Assembly (NCBI GenBank): GCA_900544705.1
Contig: UQWH01000003.1
Span: 11,749-75,748, forward strand
DNA length: 64,000 nt
Source of the DNA: an uncultured Eubacteriales bacterium
GTDB lineage: Bacteria > Bacillota > Clostridia > Oscillospirales > Oscillospiraceae
Reading direction: 5' to 3'
Made by a program: the position numbers and the translations under genes. This document shows, in pieces, positions 1 to 7,676 of the stretch. Under the pieces are notes generated by a model that made no database searches, was not told the origin of the DNA, and saw only the letters and a program-made list of their open reading frames with translations. Every line of letters begins with the position of its first letter. Positions within the stretch are counted from its first letter, which is position 1.

Positions 1-55
1 ATGACTGACTTCCGGCAGCACTGCGCGGGGCGCGCGGCGCTGTTTTCGATATTTC

Positions 56-502
56 TCAGGCCTCTTCGATCTTCAGCTTCAGTTCGCCGGTGATCTCATA
101 GCCCAGCTTGCACTTGACGGTGTAGGTGCCGGTGGTCTTGATCGGCTCGTCAAGCACGATCTTGCGCTTGTCCAGCGCGATGCCGTGCTCCTTTTCCAGC
201 GCGTCGGCAATTTCCTGCGTGGTCACGGAGCCGAACAGCCGTCCTGCGCCGCCGCCCTTGGCATAGACCGTGACGGTCAGCTCCTTCATACGGTTGGCGA
301 TCTGGAAAGCCTCCTCGCGCTCACGCTGGCGCTTTTCCTGCTGCGCCTTGTCGTTCATGCGCATGGTATTGACATTGTCCGCCGTGGCCTCGACCGCCAG
401 CTTGCGCGGCAGCATATAATTGCGGGCATAGCCGTCGGAAACCTCGATCATCTGGCCCTTCTTGCCCTTTCCGCGGACATCCTGCTGTAAAATCACTTTC
501 AT
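56..502 (-). CDS. rplI: 50S ribosomal protein L9
   Basis: A 148-residue protein, the usual length for L9, which binds 23S rRNA in the large subunit. The N-terminal rRNA-binding domain starts MKVILQQDVRGKGKKG and contains the conserved GYARNYMLPRKLA segment near residues 24-36; a long helix and the C-terminal domain follow. The ATG at 502 is chosen because GGAGG lies 7 bases before it; the frame is open further upstream but has no ribosome site. It lies 13 bases after gdpP on the same strand, and the gdpP-rplI pairing is common in Firmicutes, usually followed by dnaB, which would lie outside the left edge. The first 55 bases of the window hold nothing I can name. Confidence 0.97.
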   Translation of the reverse strand: MKVILQQDVRGKGKKGQMIEVSDGYARNYMLPRKLAVEATADNVNTMRMNDKAQQEKRQREREEAFQIANRMKELTVTVYAKGGGAGRLFGSVTTQEIADALEKEHGIALDKRKIVLDEPIKTTGTYTVKCKLGYEITGELKLKIEEA

Positions 503-515
503 GGTTCTTCCTCCT

Positions 516-2492
516 TTAGTTTTCGTAGAAACGGTCGATGGACTGGACGAGCTCCTCCAGTGTTTCAGGGACCGAATGATTTTTGACCTGCGCGCCCGCG
601 GTCGCGGCATTGCCGCCGCCGCCCAGCGGCTCCAGAATCACCTGCACGTTCGCGTCGCCGATGGAGCGTGCGGAGATTATCGTCTGGTCGTCCTGCGGGT
701 ACAGGACGAAGGATGTGTCGATGCCGGAGATATTCAGAAGTTCATCGGCTGCCTGCGCCGCGATGGTGCGCGTGGCAGTGTAGTCCAGCGCCGAGATGGC
801 GATGTGGTCGCGGTAGAGCTTCGCGTTCTGGATGATCTTATAGCGCGCAATGGTGGAGGGCAGATCGTTCTGGAAGAGCTTTTTGACCTCCACGGTATCC
901 GCGCCGATGCGCCGCAGGAAGGCCGCTGCCTCAAAGGTGCGGCTGCTCGTGCGCACGCCGAAATTCTTGGTATCCAGCACGATGCCGGCCAGCAGCGCCG
1001 CCGCCTCCTGCATGAGAATATCCTGCGTTTCCACGGCGTATTGCAGCAGCTCCGTCACGAGCTCCGAGGCAGACGACGCAAAGGGCTCATGCAGGTTCAG
1101 GACGACCTGCTCGATATAGTCCGCCGCCCGGCGGTGATGGTCGATGACCACGACCCGGCGGATGGACTCCAGCAGGGGCTTGCTCTCGACCTGATCGGGG
1201 CGGTTGGTGTCCACGACGATCAAAAGGCTCTTCGCGTCCGCCGTCAGAAGCGCCTCCTGCCCGGAAATAAAGCAGTCGCGGTACTCCGGCAGAGGCCGCA
1301 GCAGCTCCAGCACGGGGCCGGCAGCGTTGACGTCCTTATCAATGACGATATTGACCTTTTTCCCGCGCTTGCGGCACAGACAGCACACGCCCGCCGCCGC
1401 ACCGACGGAATCCAGATCGGCCATTTTATGACCCATGACGAAAATGCGGCTGGACTGCATGATCAGCTCCGACAGAGACGACGCCATCACGCGCGCCTTG
1501 ACCTTGGTGCGGCGCTCGGCCTGCTTGTTGCGCCCGCCGAAGAAGGTGAAATCGTAGCGATCCTTGATGACCGCCTGATCGCCGCCGCGGGAGAGCGCCA
1601 TCTCGATAGACAGCGCCGCAAAATCGTAGTCCTCCTTGAAGTCCACGCCGTCCTTGCCGACGCCGATGGACACCGTCGCGGCAATGCCCGCCGGGTTCGT
1701 CACCGTGCGCATCGTTTCGAGAAGCGAGAACTTGGCCTCGGCCATCCGGGCCAGATCTCTGGCCTCCGTCAGAAGCAGATAGCGGTTGCGCTCGACCTTG
1801 CGAAGCAAGCCGCCGTAGCTGTCCGTCCATTCGTTGATCTTCGTGTCCAGCTCCGCGTTCAGGCCGGAGATCGCCGCATCGGAGAGGTTGTTTGTCAGTT
1901 CGTCGTAGTTGTCCACAAGCAGAATGGACACGATGGGACGCGAGCGGATATATTCATCGCGCACCTGCAAAAGCTCCGTCAGGTCGAGCAGGTAGATCAT
2001 GCCCAGCACTACGCCGGAGCGGGAGTCCTTCTCCGGCAGGATGGTTCCCGCGACGCGGTAGCGGCGGTCGCGGAAGCGCAGCTCCGTGCCGTTCTGAGGC
2101 TTGCCGCCCGTGAGCCACTGCATGGAAAAGCCGGGGAAGATTTCTGTAACGCGCGGGGCGATCATGGATTCCCGCAGGTCGGCCAGCGCGGAGAAGGCTT
2201 TGTTGCACCAGACCAGCTCGTTGTCGTTGAGCTTGACCAGCGCCACCGGGAAGGGCACCTCACCGGAGGTGCGCTCCATGAGCTCGTTGGTGGACTGGAT
2301 ATAGGCAGTCAGCGCGCGCCGCCGCCGGGCGCTTTTCCAGTAGCTGTAGCCCAGAATCAGCAGCGTCACACCGGCCTCCACGCCGGCAAGCGCATACTGC
2401 CGCAGCGCCGCCGTCGCAATGCAGAACAGCGCCATCACCACAAAGTAGAGCACCACGCTCGGCTGCACCAGACGGCGTACTTTCTTATTCAA
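516..2492 (-). CDS. gdpP: Cyclic-di-AMP phosphodiesterase, GdpP/YybT type
   Basis: A 658-residue membrane enzyme expected to hydrolyse c-di-AMP to pApA. Two membrane helices (about residues 11-30 and 34-52) are followed by a degenerate PAS domain (about 75-165), a degenerate GGDEF domain, and DHH/DHHA1 catalytic domains. Visible DHH motifs are MGHKMADLDSVGAAAG, VVDTNRP and VVIDHHRRA; the DHHA1 end has GGGGNAA. The start is taken as TTG at 2490-2492 because GGAG lies 8 bases before it. An alternative TTG at 2523-2525 would add 11 residues but has no good ribosome site. It is co-transcribed with rplI. Family assignment is firm; the activity is inferred from the family. Confidence 0.95.
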   Translation of the reverse strand: MNKKVRRLVQPSVVLYFVVMALFCIATAALRQYALAGVEAGVTLLILGYSYWKSARRRRALTAYIQSTNELMERTSGEVPFPVALVKLNDNELVWCNKAFSALADLRESMIAPRVTEIFPGFSMQWLTGGKPQNGTELRFRDRRYRVAGTILPEKDSRSGVVLGMIYLLDLTELLQVRDEYIRSRPIVSILLVDNYDELTNNLSDAAISGLNAELDTKINEWTDSYGGLLRKVERNRYLLLTEARDLARMAEAKFSLLETMRTVTNPAGIAATVSIGVGKDGVDFKEDYDFAALSIEMALSRGGDQAVIKDRYDFTFFGGRNKQAERRTKVKARVMASSLSELIMQSSRIFVMGHKMADLDSVGAAAGVCCLCRKRGKKVNIVIDKDVNAAGPVLELLRPLPEYRDCFISGQEALLTADAKSLLIVVDTNRPDQVESKPLLESIRRVVVIDHHRRAADYIEQVVLNLHEPFASSASELVTELLQYAVETQDILMQEAAALLAGIVLDTKNFGVRTSSRTFEAAAFLRRIGADTVEVKKLFQNDLPSTIARYKIIQNAKLYRDHIAISALDYTATRTIAAQAADELLNISGIDTSFVLYPQDDQTIISARSIGDANVQVILEPLGGGGNAATAGAQVKNHSVPETLEELVQSIDRFYEN

Positions 2493-2542
2493 GCTGCTCA
2501 CTCCTTTCGCGGATGAGTCTGTCAATTCGTATAAGTTATAAT

Positions 2543-2571
2543 ATTATAGCAAATCCTCTGTTGTTTTTCCA
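2543..2571 (-). promoter_or_regulatory. Probable sigma-A promoter of gdpP-rplI
   Basis: On the minus strand TGGAAA and TATAAT are separated by 17 bases, ending about 50 bases before the gdpP start. The -10 is perfect and the -35 matches TTGACA at four of six positions. Confidence 0.6.
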
Positions 2572-2630
2572 CTGTTTCTTTTACGGATTTTCTCCGGGAA
2601 GAAAAAAATGTATACTTTACGACCGTTCCA

Positions 2631-2780
2631 TGTTATAATAATTGGAAAGGACGCCAGCTTCCCTGCAGACGGTTCCCGGCCGCAGGCGTCCAACGCAAAA
2701 GACATTTCCTGTTTTGTCTTTCGGGCGGCAGCAATGCCCCTACATATAACAAAGCATTTGCAGAAAGGAGCAAATACCAT
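2631..2780 (+). promoter_or_regulatory. Extended -10 promoter and structured leader of rnjA
   Basis: TGTTATAAT at 2631-2639 is an extended -10 with no clear -35. A leader of about 135 bases then precedes the rnjA start. It contains a long potential stem bounded by GGACGCC at 2647 and GGCGTCC at about 2685, with a further paired GC-rich interior. No known riboswitch consensus was recognised. The AAGGAG ribosome site is at 2765-2770. Confidence 0.5.
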
Positions 2781-4436
2781 TTGGCAGAAAAATTGAAAAT
2801 TATCCCCCTCGGCGGACTTAACGAGATCGGCAAAAACATGACCGTGCTGGAATACGGTCAGGACATGATCGTCGTGGACTGCGGGCTTGGTTTCCCGGAG
2901 GACGACATGTACGGCGTCGATCTGGTCATCCCGGACGTGACCTATCTTGCCAAGAATCAGAAAAAGCTGCGCGGCTATTTCATTACCCACGGCCATGAGG
3001 ACCACATCGGCGCGCTTCCCTATATTCTTCAGGCAGTCAACGCGCCCGTCCACGCCACGCCCCTGACGCTGGGTCTGATCAAGCTGAAGCTGGAGGAGCA
3101 CAAGCTGCTGGGCAAGACCAAGCTCGTCACCCACCACCCCGGCGACGTCGTCAAGGCCGGGTGCTTCTCCGTAGAATTCATCCATGTGAATCACTCCATC
3201 GCCGACGCTGTAGCCTTCGCCATCAAAACGCCGGTCGGCACGGTCATCATGACGGGCGACTTCAAGATCGACCCCACCGCGGAGGACGGCATGACCGACC
3301 TCGGCCGCTTCGGCACGCTGGGCAAGGAGGGCGTCTACGCGCTGCTGTGCGACTCGACCAACGTCGAGCGTCCCGGCTACACCCCCTCGGAATCCACCGT
3401 GGCCGAGAGCTTCGACCGCCACTTCAAGGGCTGCAAGAGCCGCATCATCGTCACGACCTTCGCCTCGAATATGCACCGCATCCAGGCGGTGCTGGCCATC
3501 GCCCACCGCTACGGCCGCAAGGTCGCCGTCACCGGGCGCAGCATGGAGAACATCCTCAAGGTCGCCACGGAGCTGGGCTATCTCACCATCCCGGAGGGCA
3601 CGCTGGTGGACATCAACCAGATCAAGTCCGTGCCAAAGGACAAACTCGTCATCGTTTCCACCGGCTCACAGGGTGAGGATATGTCCGCCCTGTACCGCAT
3701 GGCCTTTTCCAGCCACCGGCAGGTGGAGATCCAGCCGGGCGACCACGTGATCATCTCGGCCTCCGCCATTCCCGGCAATGAAAAATCCATCTCCCGCATC
3801 ATCAATGAGCTCTACCGCAAGGGCGCAGATGTGGTCTACGACCGGCTGGAGGGCCTGCACGTTTCCGGCCACGCCTGCTGCGAGGAGCTGAAGATCATCC
3901 ATGCGCTGACGAAGCCGAAGTTCTTCATTCCCGTCCACGGCGAACAGCGGCACCTGCAAAAGCACGCCGCCCTCGCCCGTCAGATGGGCATGAACCCGAA
4001 AAACATCCTCATCAGCGACATCGGCAGCGTGATCGAATGTACCCCCAAGACCTGCCGTCTGGGCGGCACGGTTCCGGCGGGCAAGATCCTCGTCGACGGT
4101 ACCGGCGTGGGCGACGTGGGAAGCGTCGTGCTGCGCGACCGCAAGCATCTGGCGCAGGACGGCATGATCGTCGTTTGCGTCAACCTGTCCAGCGAGGACG
4201 GCTCCGTCCTCTCCGGCCCGGACATCATCAGCCGCGGCTTCGTCTACATGAAGGACAACGAGGATCTGATGGATGCCCTGAAAATGGTTGCCGCGCACTC
4301 TCTGGAAACCTGCCGGGCACGCAACATCTCCGACTGGGCGACGATCAAATCCACCATCAAGGGCGATCTGAGCCAGTTCCTGTTCAAGAACACCAAGCGT
4401 AACCCGATGATCCTGCCGGTCATTATGGAAATTTAA
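2781..4436 (+). CDS. rnjA: Ribonuclease J
   Basis: A 551-residue metallo-beta-lactamase/beta-CASP ribonuclease with 5'-3' exo- and endonuclease activity in mRNA decay and rRNA maturation. The zinc motif HGHEDH is at residues 70-75, further metal ligands lie in HVNHSIADA and GDFKID, and the beta-CASP and C-terminal domains contain PVHGEQRHL and SGHA. Length is normal for RNase J1/J2. The start is TTG with AAGGAG 10 bases upstream; no in-frame ATG fits better. A second RNase J gene could exist elsewhere, so J1 versus J2 is not decided. Transcription ends in a perfect 13-bp hairpin just downstream. Confidence 0.96.
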   Translation: MAEKLKIIPLGGLNEIGKNMTVLEYGQDMIVVDCGLGFPEDDMYGVDLVIPDVTYLAKNQKKLRGYFITHGHEDHIGALPYILQAVNAPVHATPLTLGLIKLKLEEHKLLGKTKLVTHHPGDVVKAGCFSVEFIHVNHSIADAVAFAIKTPVGTVIMTGDFKIDPTAEDGMTDLGRFGTLGKEGVYALLCDSTNVERPGYTPSESTVAESFDRHFKGCKSRIIVTTFASNMHRIQAVLAIAHRYGRKVAVTGRSMENILKVATELGYLTIPEGTLVDINQIKSVPKDKLVIVSTGSQGEDMSALYRMAFSSHRQVEIQPGDHVIISASAIPGNEKSISRIINELYRKGADVVYDRLEGLHVSGHACCEELKIIHALTKPKFFIPVHGEQRHLQKHAALARQMGMNPKNILISDIGSVIECTPKTCRLGGTVPAGKILVDGTGVGDVGSVVLRDRKHLAQDGMIVVCVNLSSEDGSVLSGPDIISRGFVYMKDNEDLMDALKMVAAHSLETCRARNISDWATIKSTIKGDLSQFLFKNTKRNPMILPVIMEI

Positions 4437-4440
4437 GAAT

Positions 4441-4481
4441 CCCGGGCGCGTGCTTTCTCGCACGCGCCCGGGTTGTTTTTT
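4441..4481 (+). terminator. Intrinsic terminator of rnjA, shared with the converging gene
   Basis: CCCGGGCGCGTGC at 4441-4453 and its perfect complement at 4460-4472 form a 13-bp stem with a 6-base loop, followed by TTGTTTTTT. It separates two converging genes. Confidence 0.93.
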
Positions 4482-5143
4482 CAGGAATTGACCTTTTGCA
4501 GAAAAGCATCCAGCTCTTTTACGGTCTTGAAATAAAAATCGCAGTTTTCGCGCATGAAGCACTCGATCTCCGGGACGTCGTTCGCCCAGCCCGCTGCCGC
4601 AAACGGCACGCCGCAGGCGCGGCACATATCATATCCCGGCTTCAGATCGTCCACCATCAGAATTTCTTCCGGCTTCAGGGCAAAGCGCCGCATCAGATCC
4701 TGCATCGGCCAGACGTTCGGCTTTCTCTGCTCCGGCGGCAGCTCCCAGCCGTAGACCGCATCCGGCTCCGGCAGGCCGTCCTCGCGGTAATCGCGCAGAA
4801 TATTTCCGCTGACCGAATGTGAAATCACCGCGATCAGTCCTCCCGCCGCACGGTGCCGGCGCAGGATCTCCTGCATACCGGGATAAGCCTCCGGGACACG
4901 CGTGCGGACATAGTCCTGCCAGAAACGGAACTCCTCTGTCAGCTCCTCCTCGGAAAGCCCCACGATGTCGCGGAAGAATTCCGCCACACCCGGCGCAAAG
5001 TTCCAGCGAAAATAATCCTCCAGCGAGTAATACGCCCCCGGCCGCACCTTGTGCAGATAGGCCAGAAAGGACGGATAGTGGATGGTCGCGGTGCTGTTGA
5101 CAACGGTATCATCGTGATCCAGCACCAGGCATTTATATCGCAT
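4481..5143 (-). CDS. HAD-superfamily hydrolase, phosphatase-like
   Basis: A 220-residue soluble HAD hydrolase. Motif I is DHDDTVVNS near residue 9 (nucleophile Asp and general-acid Asp), motif II is ISHSVSG, the lysine motif is in EQRKPNVWP, and motif IV is ILMVDDLKPG. A helical cap lies between motifs I and II. The substrate is unknown; phosphoglycolate phosphatase-like and other sugar-phosphate phosphatases look alike at this level. The ATG at 5143 has GGGAG upstream and overlaps the last codons of the lgt-like gene by 11 bases, so translation is probably coupled to it. Confidence 0.85.
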   Translation of the reverse strand: MRYKCLVLDHDDTVVNSTATIHYPSFLAYLHKVRPGAYYSLEDYFRWNFAPGVAEFFRDIVGLSEEELTEEFRFWQDYVRTRVPEAYPGMQEILRRHRAAGGLIAVISHSVSGNILRDYREDGLPEPDAVYGWELPPEQRKPNVWPMQDLMRRFALKPEEILMVDDLKPGYDMCRACGVPFAAAGWANDVPEIECFMRENCDFYFKTVKELDAFLQKVNS

Positions 5144-5915
5144 GAGCTTCTCCCTTCCGTTCTCTGGCGCCGAGGAAGAACAGCACGCCTGCCAGAAGCC
5201 ACAGCACAAGGCTGAGCCACTGAGAGGTGGACAGGAAGAGGATTGCGCCGCGGATGCTGTCATAGCGGAAAAACTCCAGCACAAAGCGTGCAAGGCCGTA
5301 CAGCACGCAATACCAGGCAAGGCCGTCGTAGCGGCTGCGCCGCTTTTTCAGAAGCAACAGCAGCAGTGCAAAGATCACAAGATCCGCCGCCGACTCAAAG
5401 AGCTGCACCGGCAGCAGCTTCACGCCCACGGGTGCGCCGCCGACCGGATGGGAAAATACCACACCGAGGCAGCTTTCCGTCGGGCGGCCGTAGCAGCAGC
5501 CGGTCAGGAAGCATCCGACCCGGCCGATCGCATGACCCAGCGGAAGAGCGGGCGCAACGGGATTGATGTAATCGCGCAGATCCGCCTTTGCAAGCCGGCT
5601 TCCGAGCAGTCCGCCAAGCAGACCGGCAAGCAGCGCACCATAGAATACAATGCCTCCGAAAAGCTGACGAAATTCTCCCGCGCACAGCAGCGCCCACGCC
5701 TGTGCCGGCGTATAGGTCACGACGGCAAAGAGCAGCACGCCGCCGAGCAGCCCGATCCCGGAGCCGAGCGCGGCAATGACCGTGAAATCCTCCACGCACA
5801 GCCCGGCGCGTTTCACACGCCACGCGCCAAAGAAGGCTGCCGCAAGAAAGCCGAGCACCAGCATCACGCCATAGGCGGGAAGCGTCAGGCCGAAAATATG
5901 AAAATAGGGCAACAT
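5133..5915 (-). CDS. lgt: Prolipoprotein diacylglyceryl transferase family protein (divergent Lgt)
   Basis: A 260-residue polytopic membrane protein of the Lgt fold, expected to transfer diacylglycerol to the lipobox Cys of preprolipoproteins. It keeps the N-terminal LPAYGVM tyrosine, the GRVG arginine and a C-terminal RFVLEFFR segment. The signature region reads GRVGCFLTGCCYGR, where E. coli Lgt has GRIGNFINGELWGR, so the essential asparagine position is Cys and the Asn-Gly-Glu part is Thr-Gly-Cys. Clostridial Lgt-like proteins with GCF/GCCYG are familiar to me, but whether they do the same reaction is not shown here. The ATG at 5915 follows GGGAGGG. Confidence 0.8.
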   Translation of the reverse strand: MLPYFHIFGLTLPAYGVMLVLGFLAAAFFGAWRVKRAGLCVEDFTVIAALGSGIGLLGGVLLFAVVTYTPAQAWALLCAGEFRQLFGGIVFYGALLAGLLGGLLGSRLAKADLRDYINPVAPALPLGHAIGRVGCFLTGCCYGRPTESCLGVVFSHPVGGAPVGVKLLPVQLFESAADLVIFALLLLLLKKRRSRYDGLAWYCVLYGLARFVLEFFRYDSIRGAILFLSTSQWLSLVLWLLAGVLFFLGARERKGEAHAI

Positions 5916-5934
5916 GGAAAGCCCTCCCTTTTTA

Positions 5935-5966
5935 ATAAAACGGCGCAACCCGGAAGGGTTGCACCG
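5935..5966 (-). terminator. Terminator of the DUF4190-like gene
   Basis: An 11-bp stem (5941-5951 with 5956-5966, one G-T pair) with a TTCC loop, followed on the minus strand by TTTTATT. It lies immediately before the ribosome site of the lgt-like gene. Confidence 0.75.
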
Positions 5967-5987
5967 TTTTCCTTGGCTACGTAAGAA

Positions 5988-6245
5988 TTAAGCGGAAACC
6001 AATGCGGTATGGCAGGCGACGCAGGCGATGAACAGGATCGCACACAGAACCGTGCCGATGATAGAAAGGACCAGACCGGCGGTGTTGATGCCCTTCTTTT
6101 CCTTCTTGTTGGCCAGCGCTGCAAGGACGATACCGGCAACACCGAGAACGATGCCGATCCAGCCATAGTAGGAAATGCCGGGAACCAGGCAGAAGATGCC
6201 GAACACCGTTGCCAGGATGCCAAGAATCAACGAAACAATGCCCAT
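5988..6245 (-). CDS. Small membrane protein, DUF4190-like
   Basis: An 85-residue hydrophobic protein with three membrane helices: residues about 2-24, 28-46 (WIGIVLGVAGIVLAALA) and 58-80. A short KKEKKG loop sits between the second and third. The repeated glycine/leucine-rich pattern resembles the DUF4190 family of unknown function. The ATG at 6245 has AAAGGAG upstream; a longer reading frame has no ribosome site. It is monocistronic, with its own terminator before the lgt-like gene. Confidence 0.7.
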   Translation of the reverse strand: MGIVSLILGILATVFGIFCLVPGISYYGWIGIVLGVAGIVLAALANKKEKKGINTAGLVLSIIGTVLCAILFIACVACHTALVSA

Positions 6246-6320
6246 TTTTTTACTCTCCTTTTTATTAAATTTGCACATAGCCAGTTTAGCAGGAATCGCC
6301 ATTCTTGTCAATAGTCACTT

Positions 6321-7571
6321 TTATCCACCGGCAAGATAACTTTCATGCTCGCTCGGAAAGAGGTTCCACTCCCCCACCTCCGCCGGGCGCGCACCGATGC
6401 CGACATAGTAGGCGTCCAGCGGCGTCAGCTCCACCGTGATGTAGCTTTCGGAGTTGACGGTGAACATGATGTCGTTTGAGCCGCTTTCCTCGCAGTAGTT
6501 TACATAATTTTGGCTAATTGCCGCACTGGAGTAGTACAGGTCATGTGCGCCGAAGGTGTGCAGGATTTCATGGGCATAGGTTGCCGGCGGCGAGTCGAAT
6601 TCTCCCTCGAATTTGACATACAGGTTGACGATCTCCGTCATAAAGCTCTCGCCGCTGGTGTAGCCCAGCGACCACGGCCGCACATCGTTGTCATAGTCGG
6701 TATTGAAATAAAAGAAATAGATCACATTGTCCGCGCAGTATTTATTGATCAGGCGCTGCACATCAATATTTTCCTCGATGAAGGCCACCTGTGCATCATA
6801 TTCGTCTATCCCGGAAATGACCAGATTCTGTGTAAAGGCAGCCTCGTAGAAAAGATCCTCGTGGTCCGTCCAGTCATAGATGAACTGTGCATCTGCGCCG
6901 TAGGCCATCGCCTGCGCGGTCAGCCACTGTGTCGCCTCGGTCAGATTGCTCAGTGTCTGCGCCATGAGTCCGGCATCCGTCGACGGCTCCCAGTAGGTCG
7001 CGTTGTCGTCGGTAAAAATGGAGACGATCAGCGTTGTCCCCCGCAGCGCACCGGCCGAGCCGAGCGAGCCGTCATAGTCCGACACATAGGGAGGGTAGTC
7101 CTCCGGCTCGGTGGATTCCTCCGTTGGCTCCGGCTCCGGCAGGGCGGGCTGATACCTATCGTCCAGCCGGGTCAGCTTGCCGCCTGCGCCAAAGGAGTAC
7201 TCACAGCAAACAGGGGAAAAGCCGCCGGTTTGCTCGGCATCCCGGTAATAGTCCGGCAGCTCCGACGCGCTGTAGGTTTCCGCCTGAAGCGCACCGGTCA
7301 CATTCTGCGGGCAGAAAGATCCGGTGAAGGCCTCCATGTCCAGCGGGAAGCGGTAGCGCGTCTGCGACAGAGGCTCGTAGTCGCTGCCGCAGGCATAGAC
7401 GGTGACGGAAACCTCCTCGCCGCTTTCGGAGACCGCAAGCAGCTGCAAATACGCCGTCCCCTCCGGGAGCTCGGACGACTGCCGGTCGCCCTCCTCCGGA
7501 AGCAGACCGCAGGCACTCAGCAGCAGAACCAGCGCAAGCAGTATCAGGGGAACCCTGTGATGTCGTTTCAT
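6321..7571 (-). CDS. Lipoprotein with a metzincin-like zinc-protease motif
   Basis: A 416-residue predicted lipoprotein. The signal peptide ends in the lipobox LLLSACG near residue 21, and a Pro/Glu/Thr-rich linker (PALPEPEPTEESTEPEDYPP) follows at about 150-170. The C-terminal half contains HEILHTFGAHD, which fits the HExxHxxGxxH/D zinc motif of metzincin-type peptidases, preceded by a PPATYA turn. No family name can be given with certainty. The ATG at 7571 has GGAGGACGATC upstream. It probably sits on the outer face of the membrane and acts on wall or extracellular proteins; the substrate is unknown. Confidence 0.75.
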   Translation of the reverse strand: MKRHHRVPLILLALVLLLSACGLLPEEGDRQSSELPEGTAYLQLLAVSESGEEVSVTVYACGSDYEPLSQTRYRFPLDMEAFTGSFCPQNVTGALQAETYSASELPDYYRDAEQTGGFSPVCCEYSFGAGGKLTRLDDRYQPALPEPEPTEESTEPEDYPPYVSDYDGSLGSAGALRGTTLIVSIFTDDNATYWEPSTDAGLMAQTLSNLTEATQWLTAQAMAYGADAQFIYDWTDHEDLFYEAAFTQNLVISGIDEYDAQVAFIEENIDVQRLINKYCADNVIYFFYFNTDYDNDVRPWSLGYTSGESFMTEIVNLYVKFEGEFDSPPATYAHEILHTFGAHDLYYSSAAISQNYVNYCEESGSNDIMFTVNSESYITVELTPLDAYYVGIGARPAEVGEWNLFPSEHESYLAGG

Positions 7572-7619
7572 GATCGTCCTCCATCTCATTCCTTTTCCTC
7601 CATTGTAGCGGAATTTTGA

Positions 7620-7667
7620 AAAAATGCAAGAGAAACCGGCGGACGCCCTGACAGTGCGTCCGCCGGT
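7620..7667 (-). terminator. Terminator of the L,D-transpeptidase gene
   Basis: ACCGGCGGACGC (7635-7646) pairs perfectly with 7656-7667. On the minus strand the T-rich run reads TTCTCTTGCATTTTTTC. Confidence 0.8.
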
Positions 7668-7676
7668 CGTAAATCA

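Noticed and set aside
462..2516. A 684-codon open frame on the plus strand opposite gdpP.
   Set aside because: It is the shadow of a clear gdpP gene in high-GC DNA; no ribosome site, no known motifs, and its composition (Arg/Gln/Leu rich) follows from the reverse frame.
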